Shown: positions 36,574 to 45,292 of the stretch, in pieces
How positions within the stretch are numbered: position 1 is the stretch's first letter
How the letters are laid out: the number at the start of each line of letters is the position of its first letter
NCBI RefSeq assembly: GCF_001720165.1
Contig: NZ_MCRI01000001.1
Coordinates: forward strand, 248,001-312,000
DNA length: 64,000 nt
Direction of reading: 5' to 3'
Origin: Methylophaga muralis
GTDB taxonomy: Bacteria > Pseudomonadota > Gammaproteobacteria > Nitrosococcales > Methylophagaceae
Position numbers and translations under genes: made by a program
Notes under the pieces: generated by a model
The model's database searches: none
The model's input: the letters and a program-made list of their open reading frames with translations, nothing else
Told to the model about the DNA's origin: nothing

Positions 36574-37848
36574 TTACAGGGCCTGTTCGACCGCACTAAG
36601 TACTTCAAACACGCTAGGTAAGCCGCTGTCACGTAATTTTCTAAGCGGAACTGAAACAACACTGTCGGTTCGGAAAGTGCGTCCTTCATGATCGATTCCT
36701 GGAACGCCAACTGGAATATAAACTTCCGGTTCTGACTTAAACTGCATGCCACTACGTCCGAGCACAATGGTAGAAGCTGATGATTCGGGTGGTGTAACAG
36801 CTGTGTTGAAACTGGAAACCCAGATAACGACATCACTTTCGCCATCAGCAAGAATACGTCGACCATCGTTTAAAAACGGGTCGTAATCTGGAAAACGACG
36901 ATTAAACGTTGTACGCATCGGATAACCACTTTGCCAGGAAGCAACTGCATTGACTGTGGTATCACCTTCTTTTCCGCCTAATGGCAGACCATTACTGCGT
37001 GTGGTGGCGTTAATTTCTTTGATCATTTCACAAACGTTTTGAATAGTAGCTTCAGCGTGATCGAAATCTAATTGTCCAGCTGACCAGGTCACTACCGAAT
37101 ATTTAGCTGCCTTTAATTTTTCAGCCAAAGCCTGTAACTCACTGACTGCTAAACCAGCAACAGTTTCTGCCTGAATCTGTTTGCCTTTCAATAAAGCACG
37201 TAATACTGATACCACTTCCGGTAAATCCACATTATCACAGGCAATGACCTGAGCTTTTTTACCGTTTGGTGAGGTGGATGCGTCGCCACTAGGTTTTTTG
37301 CCTAGATAAATGATTTCACGAGACTCAATCTCCTGACCAAACATGCTTTCTTTATTCCACACCATGCGTTCAAAAAAACGTGGGAAAGTCGATTCGATAT
37401 CGGTACCAACCACCAGTAACACATCTACCCGATTTCTAACTTCTGTGAGAGTGGTGGTCATGTAGCCTGTGTCTTGCAACACCAGAATATTGCGAAAAGC
37501 GGCTGGGGAATAATAACTATCAATGGTCGCACCGGTTTTATCGGCTAATGCCATTGCAGCACGAGCACCATTTAGGTCTGTTCCTAAACCGGCAATCAAC
37601 GGTTGTTTACTGTTTATCAATAACTCTGCAATGTGAGATACCGCCTGCTCCAATGTTACTTCTTTGCCATTGATGCGGGGCTGGATATCGCTAATGGGAG
37701 TTTCAAATCCGGGTCGAGTGACAGCATCGCCGTTTTCCAGCACTTTAACGTTGTTTCCGTTGACCTCTATTGTCAGATCATCAGACGCTATCCCACAAAA
37801 AGGACTGGCAACTTCATGCCAAACGGTTGCCGTGCTGTTTTCTGTCAT
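36574..37848 (-). CDS. fhcB: Formyltransferase/hydrolase complex subunit B
   Basis: A 424-residue FwdB-like subunit and first gene of the fhc cluster. FwdB of methanogens binds a molybdopterin and a [4Fe-4S] cluster through an N-terminal Cys motif. Here only one cysteine remains in the corresponding stretch (SPFCGIASDDL, Cys18), so it cannot carry the cluster, as known for methylotroph FhcB. Its role is then structural or cofactor-binding without redox chemistry. Conserved segments include AGLGTDLNGARAAMALADKTGA (core: LNGARAAMALAD) and SYYSPAAFRN. Ribosome site GAGGA precedes the ATG. The 93-bp gap upstream contains a GGTC-N5-GACC palindrome (37889-37901) that could regulate the operon. Confidence 0.94.
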   Translation of the reverse strand: MTENSTATVWHEVASPFCGIASDDLTIEVNGNNVKVLENGDAVTRPGFETPISDIQPRINGKEVTLEQAVSHIAELLINSKQPLIAGLGTDLNGARAAMALADKTGATIDSYYSPAAFRNILVLQDTGYMTTTLTEVRNRVDVLLVVGTDIESTFPRFFERMVWNKESMFGQEIESREIIYLGKKPSGDASTSPNGKKAQVIACDNVDLPEVVSVLRALLKGKQIQAETVAGLAVSELQALAEKLKAAKYSVVTWSAGQLDFDHAEATIQNVCEMIKEINATTRSNGLPLGGKEGDTTVNAVASWQSGYPMRTTFNRRFPDYDPFLNDGRRILADGESDVVIWVSSFNTAVTPPESSASTIVLGRSGMQFKSEPEVYIPVGVPGIDHEGRTFRTDSVVSVPLRKLRDSGLPSVFEVLSAVEQAL

Positions 37849-37888
37849 ATCGCTGTCCTCGATAGTTCTTGCTTTAATAAACTTGGGT

Positions 37889-37901
37889 CGTTATGACCTG
37901 C
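37889..37901. promoter_or_regulatory. Palindrome GGTC-N5-GACC upstream of fhcB
   Basis: A 13-base dyad 41 bp before the fhcB start in the only gap ahead of the fhc cluster. A candidate operator; no convincing -35/-10 pair was found around it. Confidence 0.25.
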
Positions 37902-37941
37902 TTCAACTCCAATAGGCTTTTAGCAGCAATACTGATAATCG

Positions 37942-38559
37942 CTATCCGTGTTTTGCTCGCAATAAAAGCGAATCAATATTGTTGTCTCGTAACTGTTTCT
38001 GTAAAGCATCGGCTTTTTCACGCCCAGCCACCGGCCCCACCTGTACCCGATGCCAGGTATCGGTATTGTCAATTGTGACGGTTTGCACTTTTGATTCAAT
38101 ACCTAAAAAGGCTAACCGTGCCCGGAATCCATCCGCGTCTTCAAGTTTTTTAAATGAACCGACCTGAATCATATAAGTTACAGCATCGACCGGTTGCTCA
38201 ACTGCCGCCTGCTGGGTCTGCTGCGGAGTTTCGTTTAACGGTTGTGGTGGTTCAGCCATCTCTTCCGGTGGTGATGATACTATCGGTTTTTGCGGTTGAT
38301 TGGCGATAGGTTTTGGTTTTTCGACCACTACTTCCGTTTCCGGCAGTAAAGTATAAAAATCAAATGTAGGCTCAACGCCGGCTCGTTTCTGCTGTTGTTG
38401 GGTAGTTTTTGCCTGTTGTTGATCAGCGGGCACATTGTCTTTCAGATGCAGTAAAAACATCACAAAAGCACCGACTGCAAAGCTGATAAGCATTGGACCC
38501 CAAGGCATACTGCCACCTTGTTTCGGTGTCGGTTTACGGGTATTTCTTCTCGCCGCCAC
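37942..38559 (-). CDS. FtsN-like SPOR-domain membrane protein
   Basis: A 205-residue bitopic protein. The basic cytoplasmic N-terminus (RRNTRKPTPK) is followed by one membrane helix (about 21-37), a Pro/Gln-rich periplasmic linker (45-120) and a C-terminal SPOR domain (about 127-203; YMIQVGSFKKLEDADGFRARL, core MIQVGSFKKLEDAD, and WHRVQVGPV). SPOR domains bind denuded septal peptidoglycan, so a role in cell division is likely. It follows argS by 10 bp on the same strand, the usual argS-ftsN order in gammaproteobacteria. It is short for FtsN, so function is given only as FtsN-like. Confidence 0.88.
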   Translation of the reverse strand: MAARRNTRKPTPKQGGSMPWGPMLISFAVGAFVMFLLHLKDNVPADQQQAKTTQQQQKRAGVEPTFDFYTLLPETEVVVEKPKPIANQPQKPIVSSPPEEMAEPPQPLNETPQQTQQAAVEQPVDAVTYMIQVGSFKKLEDADGFRARLAFLGIESKVQTVTIDNTDTWHRVQVGPVAGREKADALQKQLRDNNIDSLLLRAKHG

Positions 38560-38569
38560 AAAAAACCTC

Positions 38570-40333
38570 TTACATCGATTGTGGCGCTGAAACGCCCATT
38601 AAACCCAGACCGTTAGCAATAACCTGCCGGACTGCGGTGATTAACGTTAAACGTGCCTGACTGACATTGATATCGTCGATCATAAACTGATGCGCGTTGT
38701 AATACGTGTGAAAATCACGTGCCAGATCCATAAGAAAATGCGCTAACAAATGCGGAGTATGCGTAATTGCCGCCAGCTCCACCACTTCAGGATAACGCGA
38801 TAACATGGTCAATAAGGCTTGTTCATGTTCTTCGCTAAGTAAAGACAAGTTCTGTAATCCAAGCTGTTGATCCCAGCTCAATTGCCTTTCTGCTAATTGA
38901 CGGAACACGCTGCAAATCCGAGCGTGAGCGTACTGCACGTAATATACCGGATTATCATTACTCTGTGATTTGGCCAGCTCCAGATCAAAATCCATATGCT
39001 GATCCGCACCACGCAGCACATAAAAGAAACGGGCGGCATCTTTACCAACTTCATCTCGCAGTTCACGTAAGGTGACAAATTCACCGCTACGGGTCGACAT
39101 ACCGACTTTTTCTTTACCGCGATATAACACTGCGAACTGAACAAGCAGAACTTTTAATTTGCTAACATCTTGCTGTAAGCCAGACATGGCCGCTTTTACG
39201 CGTGGAATATAGCCGTGATGATCGGCGCCCCAGATATCAATTATCTGATCAAAACCACGCTGAAATTTATTCAGATGATAGGCAACATCGGAAGCAAAAT
39301 AAGTTGCCTGGCCATTATCACGTACTACAACCCGGTCTTTTTCATCACCAAATTCTGTTGATTTAAACCACCAGGCACCATCCTGCTGATAAAGCATATT
39401 GGCAGCTTTCAGTTGTTCAATCGCTTCATCAACCACGCCGGATTCAACCAACGATCGCTCGGAAAACCACTCGTCATATTCGGCGCCAAATTCCGCTAAA
39501 TCATTACGGATATCATCCAAAATGGCATTCAAGCCCAAATCAAATAACTGGCGATACAACTTAGCACCGAGTAATTTTTTAGCTTGATTTGTGAGTCCAT
39601 CAATGTGTAATTCTTTATCGCCACCTTGTGGTTCGTCAGTTGGCACACCTTCGAACACCACTGCAGCAGGGTGTAACAATGCATCGCCATGCTGATTTTT
39701 CAATGTTTCAGCAATATCAAACACATATTCGCCACGATAGCCGTTACTTGGAAAAGTAAATTGTTCGCCACATTTTTCCAGATATCTCAGCCAGACACTG
39801 GTCGCAAGAATATCCATTTGCCGGCCGGCATCATTAACGTAATATTCACGATGCACATCAAAACCAACGGCTTTAAGTAAACTGCTGACCACTGAACCAT
39901 AGGCTGCACCACGACCATGACCAACATGTAAGGGCCCTGTTGGGTTGGCAGAAACAAACTCAACCTGGACTTTATGGCCTTTACCGTAATCACTCAAGCC
40001 AAATTGACCGGCATTTTTCAATACCTCAGCCACCACTTGTTGTCTGGCAGTTGCTGATAAGGTGAAGTTGATAAAACCTGGACCGGCAATCTCAACTTTA
40101 TCGATCAATTCATGTGATGGCAGGGCATCCACAATCAATCCTGCGATCTGACGAGGATTCATTTTGGTTGGTTTCGCCAATACCATAGCAATATTGCTAG
40201 CAAAATCACCGTGACTGCGATCTTTAGTTCGTTCCAGCTTAACTTCAATCGATGAAATATCTTCAGGAAGGCTTTGTTGTGAAATCAGCGAAGCTAATGT
40301 GCTGTCGATAATTTTTTTCAATTGGTCTTTCAA
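38570..40333 (-). CDS. argS: Arginyl-tRNA synthetase
   Basis: Charges tRNA-Arg. The 587 residues match class I ArgRS. The N-terminal Add1 domain (1-110) is followed by the HIGH-type motif HVGHG (136-140) in [14 protein letters not shown], and the KMSKS position is replaced by VGMSTRSG as usual for ArgRS. The C-terminal anticodon-binding DALR domain covers about 460-587, ending in [12 protein letters not shown]. It heads a pair with the SPOR gene and is 78 bp downstream of priA. Confidence 0.97.
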   Translation of the reverse strand: MKDQLKKIIDSTLASLISQQSLPEDISSIEVKLERTKDRSHGDFASNIAMVLAKPTKMNPRQIAGLIVDALPSHELIDKVEIAGPGFINFTLSATARQQVVAEVLKNAGQFGLSDYGKGHKVQVEFVSANPTGPLHVGHGRGAAYGSVVSSLLKAVGFDVHREYYVNDAGRQMDILATSVWLRYLEKCGEQFTFPSNGYRGEYVFDIAETLKNQHGDALLHPAAVVFEGVPTDEPQGGDKELHIDGLTNQAKKLLGAKLYRQLFDLGLNAILDDIRNDLAEFGAEYDEWFSERSLVESGVVDEAIEQLKAANMLYQQDGAWWFKSTEFGDEKDRVVVRDNGQATYFASDVAYHLNKFQRGFDQIIDIWGADHHGYIPRVKAAMSGLQQDVSKLKVLLVQFAVLYRGKEKVGMSTRSGEFVTLRELRDEVGKDAARFFYVLRGADQHMDFDLELAKSQSNDNPVYYVQYAHARICSVFRQLAERQLSWDQQLGLQNLSLLSEEHEQALLTMLSRYPEVVELAAITHTPHLLAHFLMDLARDFHTYYNAHQFMIDDINVSQARLTLITAVRQVIANGLGLMGVSAPQSM

Positions 40334-40410
40334 GGTAATGAAGTCCAGGTAACAGAAATGTGATGGCGAATTTTAACCGATCAGGCAGACGGATGACACT
40401 ATCCTGGGGA

Positions 40411-42591
40411 TTAGATTAGCTCTGTAGGATCAATGTCTATCGACCAACGAGCTTTTCGCGCCAGTTTAAGCTTCGTTACCGAATCAATGTGTTGATCGAT
40501 TAATTGATGCAGTGCGCCACGATCTGCGGATCGCATCAGCAATTGGGCACGATATCGTCCTGCTCTTTTTTCCATTAAGGCAGGCACCGGTCCCAAAATT
40601 AAAACAGATGAATTTGATTGCTGCAGTAAACCAGAAACCTGTTGTAATAATTCAATCGCCAAATCTTTCTCTTTTGCTTCAGCTCGCCACACTGCCCAAA
40701 AGCCATGTGGAGGTAATTCCATCTGAATTCGTTCGGATAATAAATTATCAGCAACGCTTTCATATCCATGCTGCAGCAGATTTTGCCAGAATGGATGTTC
40801 AGGTTGTTCAGTTTGAATCAAAACTTCACCAGCTTTTTTACCGCGGCCAGCTCTGCCAGTAACCTGAGTAATTAATTGTGCAAGACTTTCTGTGGCCCGG
40901 AAATCTGCACTAAATAATGCCTGATCAGCATCCACTACCCCTACCAGTGTCACATCATGAAAATCATGGCCTTTGGCTAACATCTGAGTACCTACCAAAA
41001 TAGCAGCCTGACCTTGATTAATTTGTTTGACCATATTGGCAAAGGAATTCACCCGTTGAGTGCTATCACGATCTATTCGTAAAACAGGTACATCTTTAAA
41101 AATGGCTGTCAGTGCTTGTTCGATTTTTTCAGTACCGACACCGTAACTTTTCAATTCTGTATTGCCACATTCAGGACAAATTTTTGGCAATATTTGTATC
41201 AAGCCACAATGATGGCAAAACAGACGGTTTTGATGTTGATGGACCACCATTTTGGCATCACAACTTCTGCAGTTAGCTTGCCAATGGCATTGATGACACA
41301 TCAATACTGGGGCAAATCCACGGCGATTGATAAACAATAAAACTTGATGATTTTGTTTGATATGTTTTTCAATCGCGTTTATTAAACTGGAGCTTAAGCC
41401 ATTATTTTCACTGGAATTTTGCGCGGCTAATAGTGCAACCTTAGGTAAGCTTGCCCCTCCAGCACGTTCGGTTAATTCCAGAAATTGATAACGTTGCTGT
41501 TTGACTTGATAAAGTGTTTCTAACGAGGGTGTTGCACTGCCAAGCACGATCGGAATATTCAAGCTTTTTGCACGCATCAATGCGACATTTCGAGCGTGAT
41601 ATCGCAGTCCATCTTGTTGTTTATACGAGCTGTCATGTTCTTCATCGATAATAATCAAACCTGGATTTATCATTGGTGTAAAAACGGCTGAACGAGTGCC
41701 AATAATGATGTCTGCTTTACCAGCCCGAGCCAATAACCAGGCTTGCTTACGATCTGAATCTGAAACCGATGAATTGATAACGACAATGCTGGCATTCAAC
41801 GATTGCCTGAACCGTTCAACAAATTGAGTGGTTAAACCTATTTCCGGAATCAACACTAGAACTTGCTGTTGGTTTTCCACAAACTCACGACAAGTTTCAA
41901 TATAAACCTCTGTTTTGCCGCTACCTGTAATGCCTTGTAACAAGAAAGTTGAAAACTGTCCTTTGCTACCCAGAATAGTTTCAATAGATTGTTTTTGTTG
42001 GTTATTTAATAAAACTTGTTGCTGTAACTCTAAACAAGGTACCGGTAAGGCAACATATTGTCTGGCAGCAACTACATTTTGTTGCACCAGAGCTGACAAG
42101 CTACTTTTTACATTACCTAATTGAACTCGAAGTGCTTTTTCGCTTAGACCTTCAGGATAGTCTTCCAGTAAATCTAGGATCTGCTGCTGTTTTTTGCCAG
42201 TTTTACTGGTTGAGTCTGGTTGCTGATGCAAGATCCAATAGGTTTCAGTCTGCATTTCATCAGGATCGCCAAGGCGTAGTCTTTTTGGTAAAGCAGTTTG
42301 AAAACACTCACCGACTGGATGATGGTAATAACGACTCACCCATTGCACCAACTGCATTATTTCGTTGGGTAGAAATGACTGTTTGTCTATTTGCTGATCA
42401 ATTTTTTTTAATTTATCAACGGCCTTTTCAGCTATCGGTTTTATAGCAACGACAATTCCGATCAATTGTCTGCTGCCAAAGGATACAGAAGCACGCATAC
42501 CGATTTGCCAATTCTCGGCAGGATCATCACTTAGATAATCAAAGGTCTGGCGTAAGGGACAGGATAAGGCGATTTCGACGATGCAGCTCAT
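40411..42591 (-). CDS. priA: Primosomal protein N' (replication restart helicase)
   Basis: A 726-residue 3'-5' helicase that recognises stalled forks and reloads DnaB. The N-terminal 3'-binding domain (1-105) and winged helix (about 115-190) are followed by the helicase with Walker A GITGSGKT (about 220-227) and DEEH box IIDEEHDSSYKQQ. The zinc-binding region has eight cysteines in CHQCHWQANCRSC, CHHCG and CPECG. Helicase motifs V/VI (GTQMLAKGHDF, QVTGRAGR) are complete. The upstream gap contains a cluster of DnaA boxes. Confidence 0.96.
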   Translation of the reverse strand: MSCIVEIALSCPLRQTFDYLSDDPAENWQIGMRASVSFGSRQLIGIVVAIKPIAEKAVDKLKKIDQQIDKQSFLPNEIMQLVQWVSRYYHHPVGECFQTALPKRLRLGDPDEMQTETYWILHQQPDSTSKTGKKQQQILDLLEDYPEGLSEKALRVQLGNVKSSLSALVQQNVVAARQYVALPVPCLELQQQVLLNNQQKQSIETILGSKGQFSTFLLQGITGSGKTEVYIETCREFVENQQQVLVLIPEIGLTTQFVERFRQSLNASIVVINSSVSDSDRKQAWLLARAGKADIIIGTRSAVFTPMINPGLIIIDEEHDSSYKQQDGLRYHARNVALMRAKSLNIPIVLGSATPSLETLYQVKQQRYQFLELTERAGGASLPKVALLAAQNSSENNGLSSSLINAIEKHIKQNHQVLLFINRRGFAPVLMCHQCHWQANCRSCDAKMVVHQHQNRLFCHHCGLIQILPKICPECGNTELKSYGVGTEKIEQALTAIFKDVPVLRIDRDSTQRVNSFANMVKQINQGQAAILVGTQMLAKGHDFHDVTLVGVVDADQALFSADFRATESLAQLITQVTGRAGRGKKAGEVLIQTEQPEHPFWQNLLQHGYESVADNLLSERIQMELPPHGFWAVWRAEAKEKDLAIELLQQVSGLLQQSNSSVLILGPVPALMEKRAGRYRAQLLMRSADRGALHQLIDQHIDSVTKLKLARKARWSIDIDPTELI

Positions 42592-42826
42592 TAATCAATA
42601 CTAAATAGAATAAAAGAGATCTTTTTAATGATGTTAATGCTTTAGTCCTGTGTATAGCTGTACTAATCCTAAAAAGTCTTTTTATTCAGTTATTTAAGTA
42701 ACCATCTAATTGTGCATAACTTTACCGTTGCGGGATCGATCTCTTGTGGATAACTACATGACTTATCCACAGGTAATTTTATCCACAGCTTATGATCTGT
42801 TTTATAAGCAAAGCATACCGTAGTTA
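42592..42826. other. AT-rich gap with DnaA-box cluster; candidate origin or DnaA site
   Basis: Three perfect DnaA 9-mers TTATCCACA lie within 43 bp: one on the minus strand (42745-42753) and two on the plus strand (42763-42771, 42779-42787). A fourth box fits TTWTNCACA (TTATGCACA on the minus strand, 42711-42719) and a fifth has one mismatch (42649-42657). The left half (42592-42720) is very AT-rich and contains GATCTTTTT, resembling the start of an E. coli 13-mer. GATC occurs at about 42618, 42734, 42738 and 42794. A GCTTAT/ATAAGC dyad follows the boxes (42788-42809). This is the composition of an unwinding element plus DnaA-binding array. The gap is bounded by priA and a Na/Pi cotransporter gene, both on the minus strand. 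It could be oriC, a DnaA titration or reactivation site, or DnaA control of priA. Confidence 0.6.
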
Positions 42827-44452
42827 TTAAGCTTGTTTTACCAGGTTATTAATAGGCGGATCAGGTTGGCTGGTTTCAAAAAATAGAGTGGCTTTTACAG
42901 CTTGCTGACAGAGTCGTCTTAGTTGAGATATCGCTTCTAATTCTTTATCCATACGGGCAATTGATAGCCTCCCTTCAGCACCACGGCGTAACAATAACGA
43001 CTTTAAAGACAGATAAGTTTTTTCCAAAGTATTTAGTTGATTTGACACGACTGGATTGGGTTTATCTAATGCAGCGGTATCAAGCAGCATTAAACAATCC
43101 ACATTAAAATGAGCTAGCTGTTGTTGTAATTCAGCTTCAATTGGCTGACTGGATAATGCACGATTTTCAGCAATACCCACCGTTAGCGAAGAGATAGCAT
43201 CACAATATTGTGATACTCGTATCAAATCAGCAGTTTTCTCAGCTATCTGCTCGTTAATATGTTGCTGGTAAAGTTGACGACTGAATTCACCAATTTTAAA
43301 AACATTTTGCTCAGTGAATTTATGTTGCTCTTTTAACCAACTCACCGAACGGTTTTTATGAATGCAGTGAGTTGCCATTTTTAAGACATGTTGATTCAGT
43401 CTGATTAATTCAAGACGTATAGAAGTAAGGGCTAAATTTGGGATTTTTAAGGTGGTTTTATCAAGATATTTAGCTTCGGCAATCGTTTCATCAACGGCAG
43501 AAAACTTGGTTTTCAACCATTTTTCCATTGGATCGGCCAGCTTCCAGATAAGGGCAACACCCAATAGATTAAATACGGTATGGAATAAAACCAGCGTTGT
43601 TGTAAATTGCACATCATTAACAATTAATTGTTGAAACCAATGGATAAGCCAGATTAATGGAACCAGCAGAATAAGACTGACCATAGCGGTTAACAGATTA
43701 AAAATAACGTGGCTGGCAACAATACGTTTTGCCACTGGCTGACTACCGATAACGGAAAATATTGAGGTTGTAGTGGAGCCCAGGTTACTGCCAATGACAA
43801 TGGCAGCAGCTGGCAATAAGCCAATTATTCCGCCAGCGAGCGAGGTTAAGGCCAGAGTCAAAGTAAGACTGGAAGATTGCAGCAAAGTCGTCAGGATCAA
43901 TCCTGCGAAAGCAAAAATCACAATATCAACAGCCAATAAGCCGCTGGAAAAGTGCAAATCAAACAAGCTGTCGGCACCGGTAAAAGTCGTTTTTAAAGCG
44001 GCTATACCCATGAAAAGCAGGCCAAAACCGGTTAATGCCAGACCAATATTGGCATAACCACGATTACTGCCTAATAAACGCATCGCCATACCGATACCAA
44101 TTAACGGCAAGGCAAATTTTTCTATACTCAGATTGAAACCTACCAGCACAACCAACCAACCAGTAACGGTCGTCCCCACGTTACTGCCAAACACAATCCA
44201 CATCGCTCTGCGCAAGCTGATAATGCCGGCATTGGCAAAACCAATCGTTGCCAGAGTGACTGCACCAGAATGTTGAATAAGTGCGGTGAGCAAAAAGCCT
44301 GCACTGAGGCCGCGTAAACGGGTGTTGGTCCAACTTTGCAGTATTTGATTGAGCTTGTCCCCGGCAATTTGTTTCAGGCCGTCAGTCATCAACCACATAC
44401 CCAACATAAACAAACCTAAGCCGCCTATCAGCGATCCCAGCATATTCAACAT
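42827..44452 (-). CDS. Na/Pi cotransporter family protein
   Basis: A 541-residue membrane protein of the NptA/YjbB type. The N-terminal part has duplicated Na/Pi repeats with QSS-like motifs (LLTALIQHSGAVTLATIGF and LTTLLQSSSLTLTLALTSL; cores LIQHSGA and LLQSSS) in about eight to nine helices, residues 1-310. The C-terminal cytoplasmic part (about 340-530) is a PhoU-like helical domain. It probably exports or imports phosphate coupled to sodium. Note that the first repeat has QHSGA rather than the common QSSSA. It is alone on the minus strand and divergent from folA. Confidence 0.92.
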   Translation of the reverse strand: MLNMLGSLIGGLGLFMLGMWLMTDGLKQIAGDKLNQILQSWTNTRLRGLSAGFLLTALIQHSGAVTLATIGFANAGIISLRRAMWIVFGSNVGTTVTGWLVVLVGFNLSIEKFALPLIGIGMAMRLLGSNRGYANIGLALTGFGLLFMGIAALKTTFTGADSLFDLHFSSGLLAVDIVIFAFAGLILTTLLQSSSLTLTLALTSLAGGIIGLLPAAAIVIGSNLGSTTTSIFSVIGSQPVAKRIVASHVIFNLLTAMVSLILLVPLIWLIHWFQQLIVNDVQFTTTLVLFHTVFNLLGVALIWKLADPMEKWLKTKFSAVDETIAEAKYLDKTTLKIPNLALTSIRLELIRLNQHVLKMATHCIHKNRSVSWLKEQHKFTEQNVFKIGEFSRQLYQQHINEQIAEKTADLIRVSQYCDAISSLTVGIAENRALSSQPIEAELQQQLAHFNVDCLMLLDTAALDKPNPVVSNQLNTLEKTYLSLKSLLLRRGAEGRLSIARMDKELEAISQLRRLCQQAVKATLFFETSQPDPPINNLVKQA

Positions 44453-44547
44453 GTTTCACCTATCCGATCGATTTACCTTTGAATGGATAATACCGGATAA
44501 AAATTAAGCGATGCTATGCTATGTGTAGTTAATCAATGAGGTGTGCA

Positions 44548-45033
44548 ATGAAAACGGCGTTTGTAGTGGCAATGGATGAACAGGGATTAATTGGACGCGA
44601 TAATGATCTGCCATGGCGACTATCTGCAGATTTGCAATATTTTCGCAGGATCACCATGGGAAAACCGATTTTAATGGGCCGTAAAACCCACGAATCAATT
44701 GGTAGAGCTTTACCCGGTCGGCAAAATATTGTGGTGAGTTCGTTAGTGGATTATCAGGCTGAAGCATGTGATGTAGCAAATTCGATTGAGGACGCACTAA
44801 AGCTTGCTGCAAATGCCGATGAGATAATGGTTATCGGAGGTTCTTCATTGTTTGAGCAGATGTTCGATATCGTCGATAAACTTTATCTCACACGAGTTCA
44901 TGCTGAATTAGAAGGTGATACCTGGTTCCCGGAATGGGATCAAACGCAGTGGCAATTAATCAGCCAGGAATCGCACCCGGCCGATGAAAAAAACGACTAT
45001 GCCTATAGTTTCGAGGTTTACCAGCGCGTCTAA
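44548..45033 (+). CDS. folA: Dihydrofolate reductase
   Basis: Reduces dihydrofolate to tetrahydrofolate with NADPH. From the ATG at 44548 (GAGGTG ribosome site 4-5 bases upstream; an ATG at 44536 is less likely) the protein has 161 residues. Typical segments are VVAMDEQGLIGRDNDLPWRL with the Met20-type loop, MGRKTHESIGRALPGRQNIV (core MGRKTHESIG), VIGGSSLFEQM for NADPH binding, and YLTRVHAELEGDTWFPE. The last 4 bases overlap the convergent TIGR02647 gene. Confidence 0.96.
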   Translation: MKTAFVVAMDEQGLIGRDNDLPWRLSADLQYFRRITMGKPILMGRKTHESIGRALPGRQNIVVSSLVDYQAEACDVANSIEDALKLAANADEIMVIGGSSLFEQMFDIVDKLYLTRVHAELEGDTWFPEWDQTQWQLISQESHPADEKNDYAYSFEVYQRV

Positions 45034-45266
45034 TTCGGCGGCGACATCAACTGTATAGCGGTATGCAGATGTTCAGCGGTTTCATGACCCAGATCGGTCA
45101 GATAACCACCGTCTGGTTGGCTTATTAAGCCGTTATCAAATAATTGTTGTGCCGCTTCAACCAGACCTTCACGCGCTGTTGAATGGTGAATTTTTATACC
45201 TTGCAGCGTATTGCTAGGATCAAATTGTAATAAGACTTCGATCTGGTCAATTTTTTGTTGTTGCAT
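45030..45266 (-). CDS. TIGR02647 family small protein
   Basis: A 78-residue protein. The ATG at 45266 has GGAG 7 bases upstream and is preferred over a TTG at 45284. Its pattern LQFDPSNTLQGIKIHHSTA... LIDQPDGGYLTDLG-like (here LISQPDGGYLTDLGHETAEHL) matches the TIGR02647 family from Pseudomonas and relatives, whose role is unknown; a winged-helix look has been suggested by such GYLTDLG turns but is not established. It is 26 bp upstream of the large GGDEF-EAL gene on the same strand orientation, reading away from it. Confidence 0.8.
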   Translation of the reverse strand: MQQQKIDQIEVLLQFDPSNTLQGIKIHHSTAREGLVEAAQQLFDNGLISQPDGGYLTDLGHETAEHLHTAIQLMSPPN

Positions 45267-45292
45267 GTTCGGCTCCATTACCAATTTAAATG

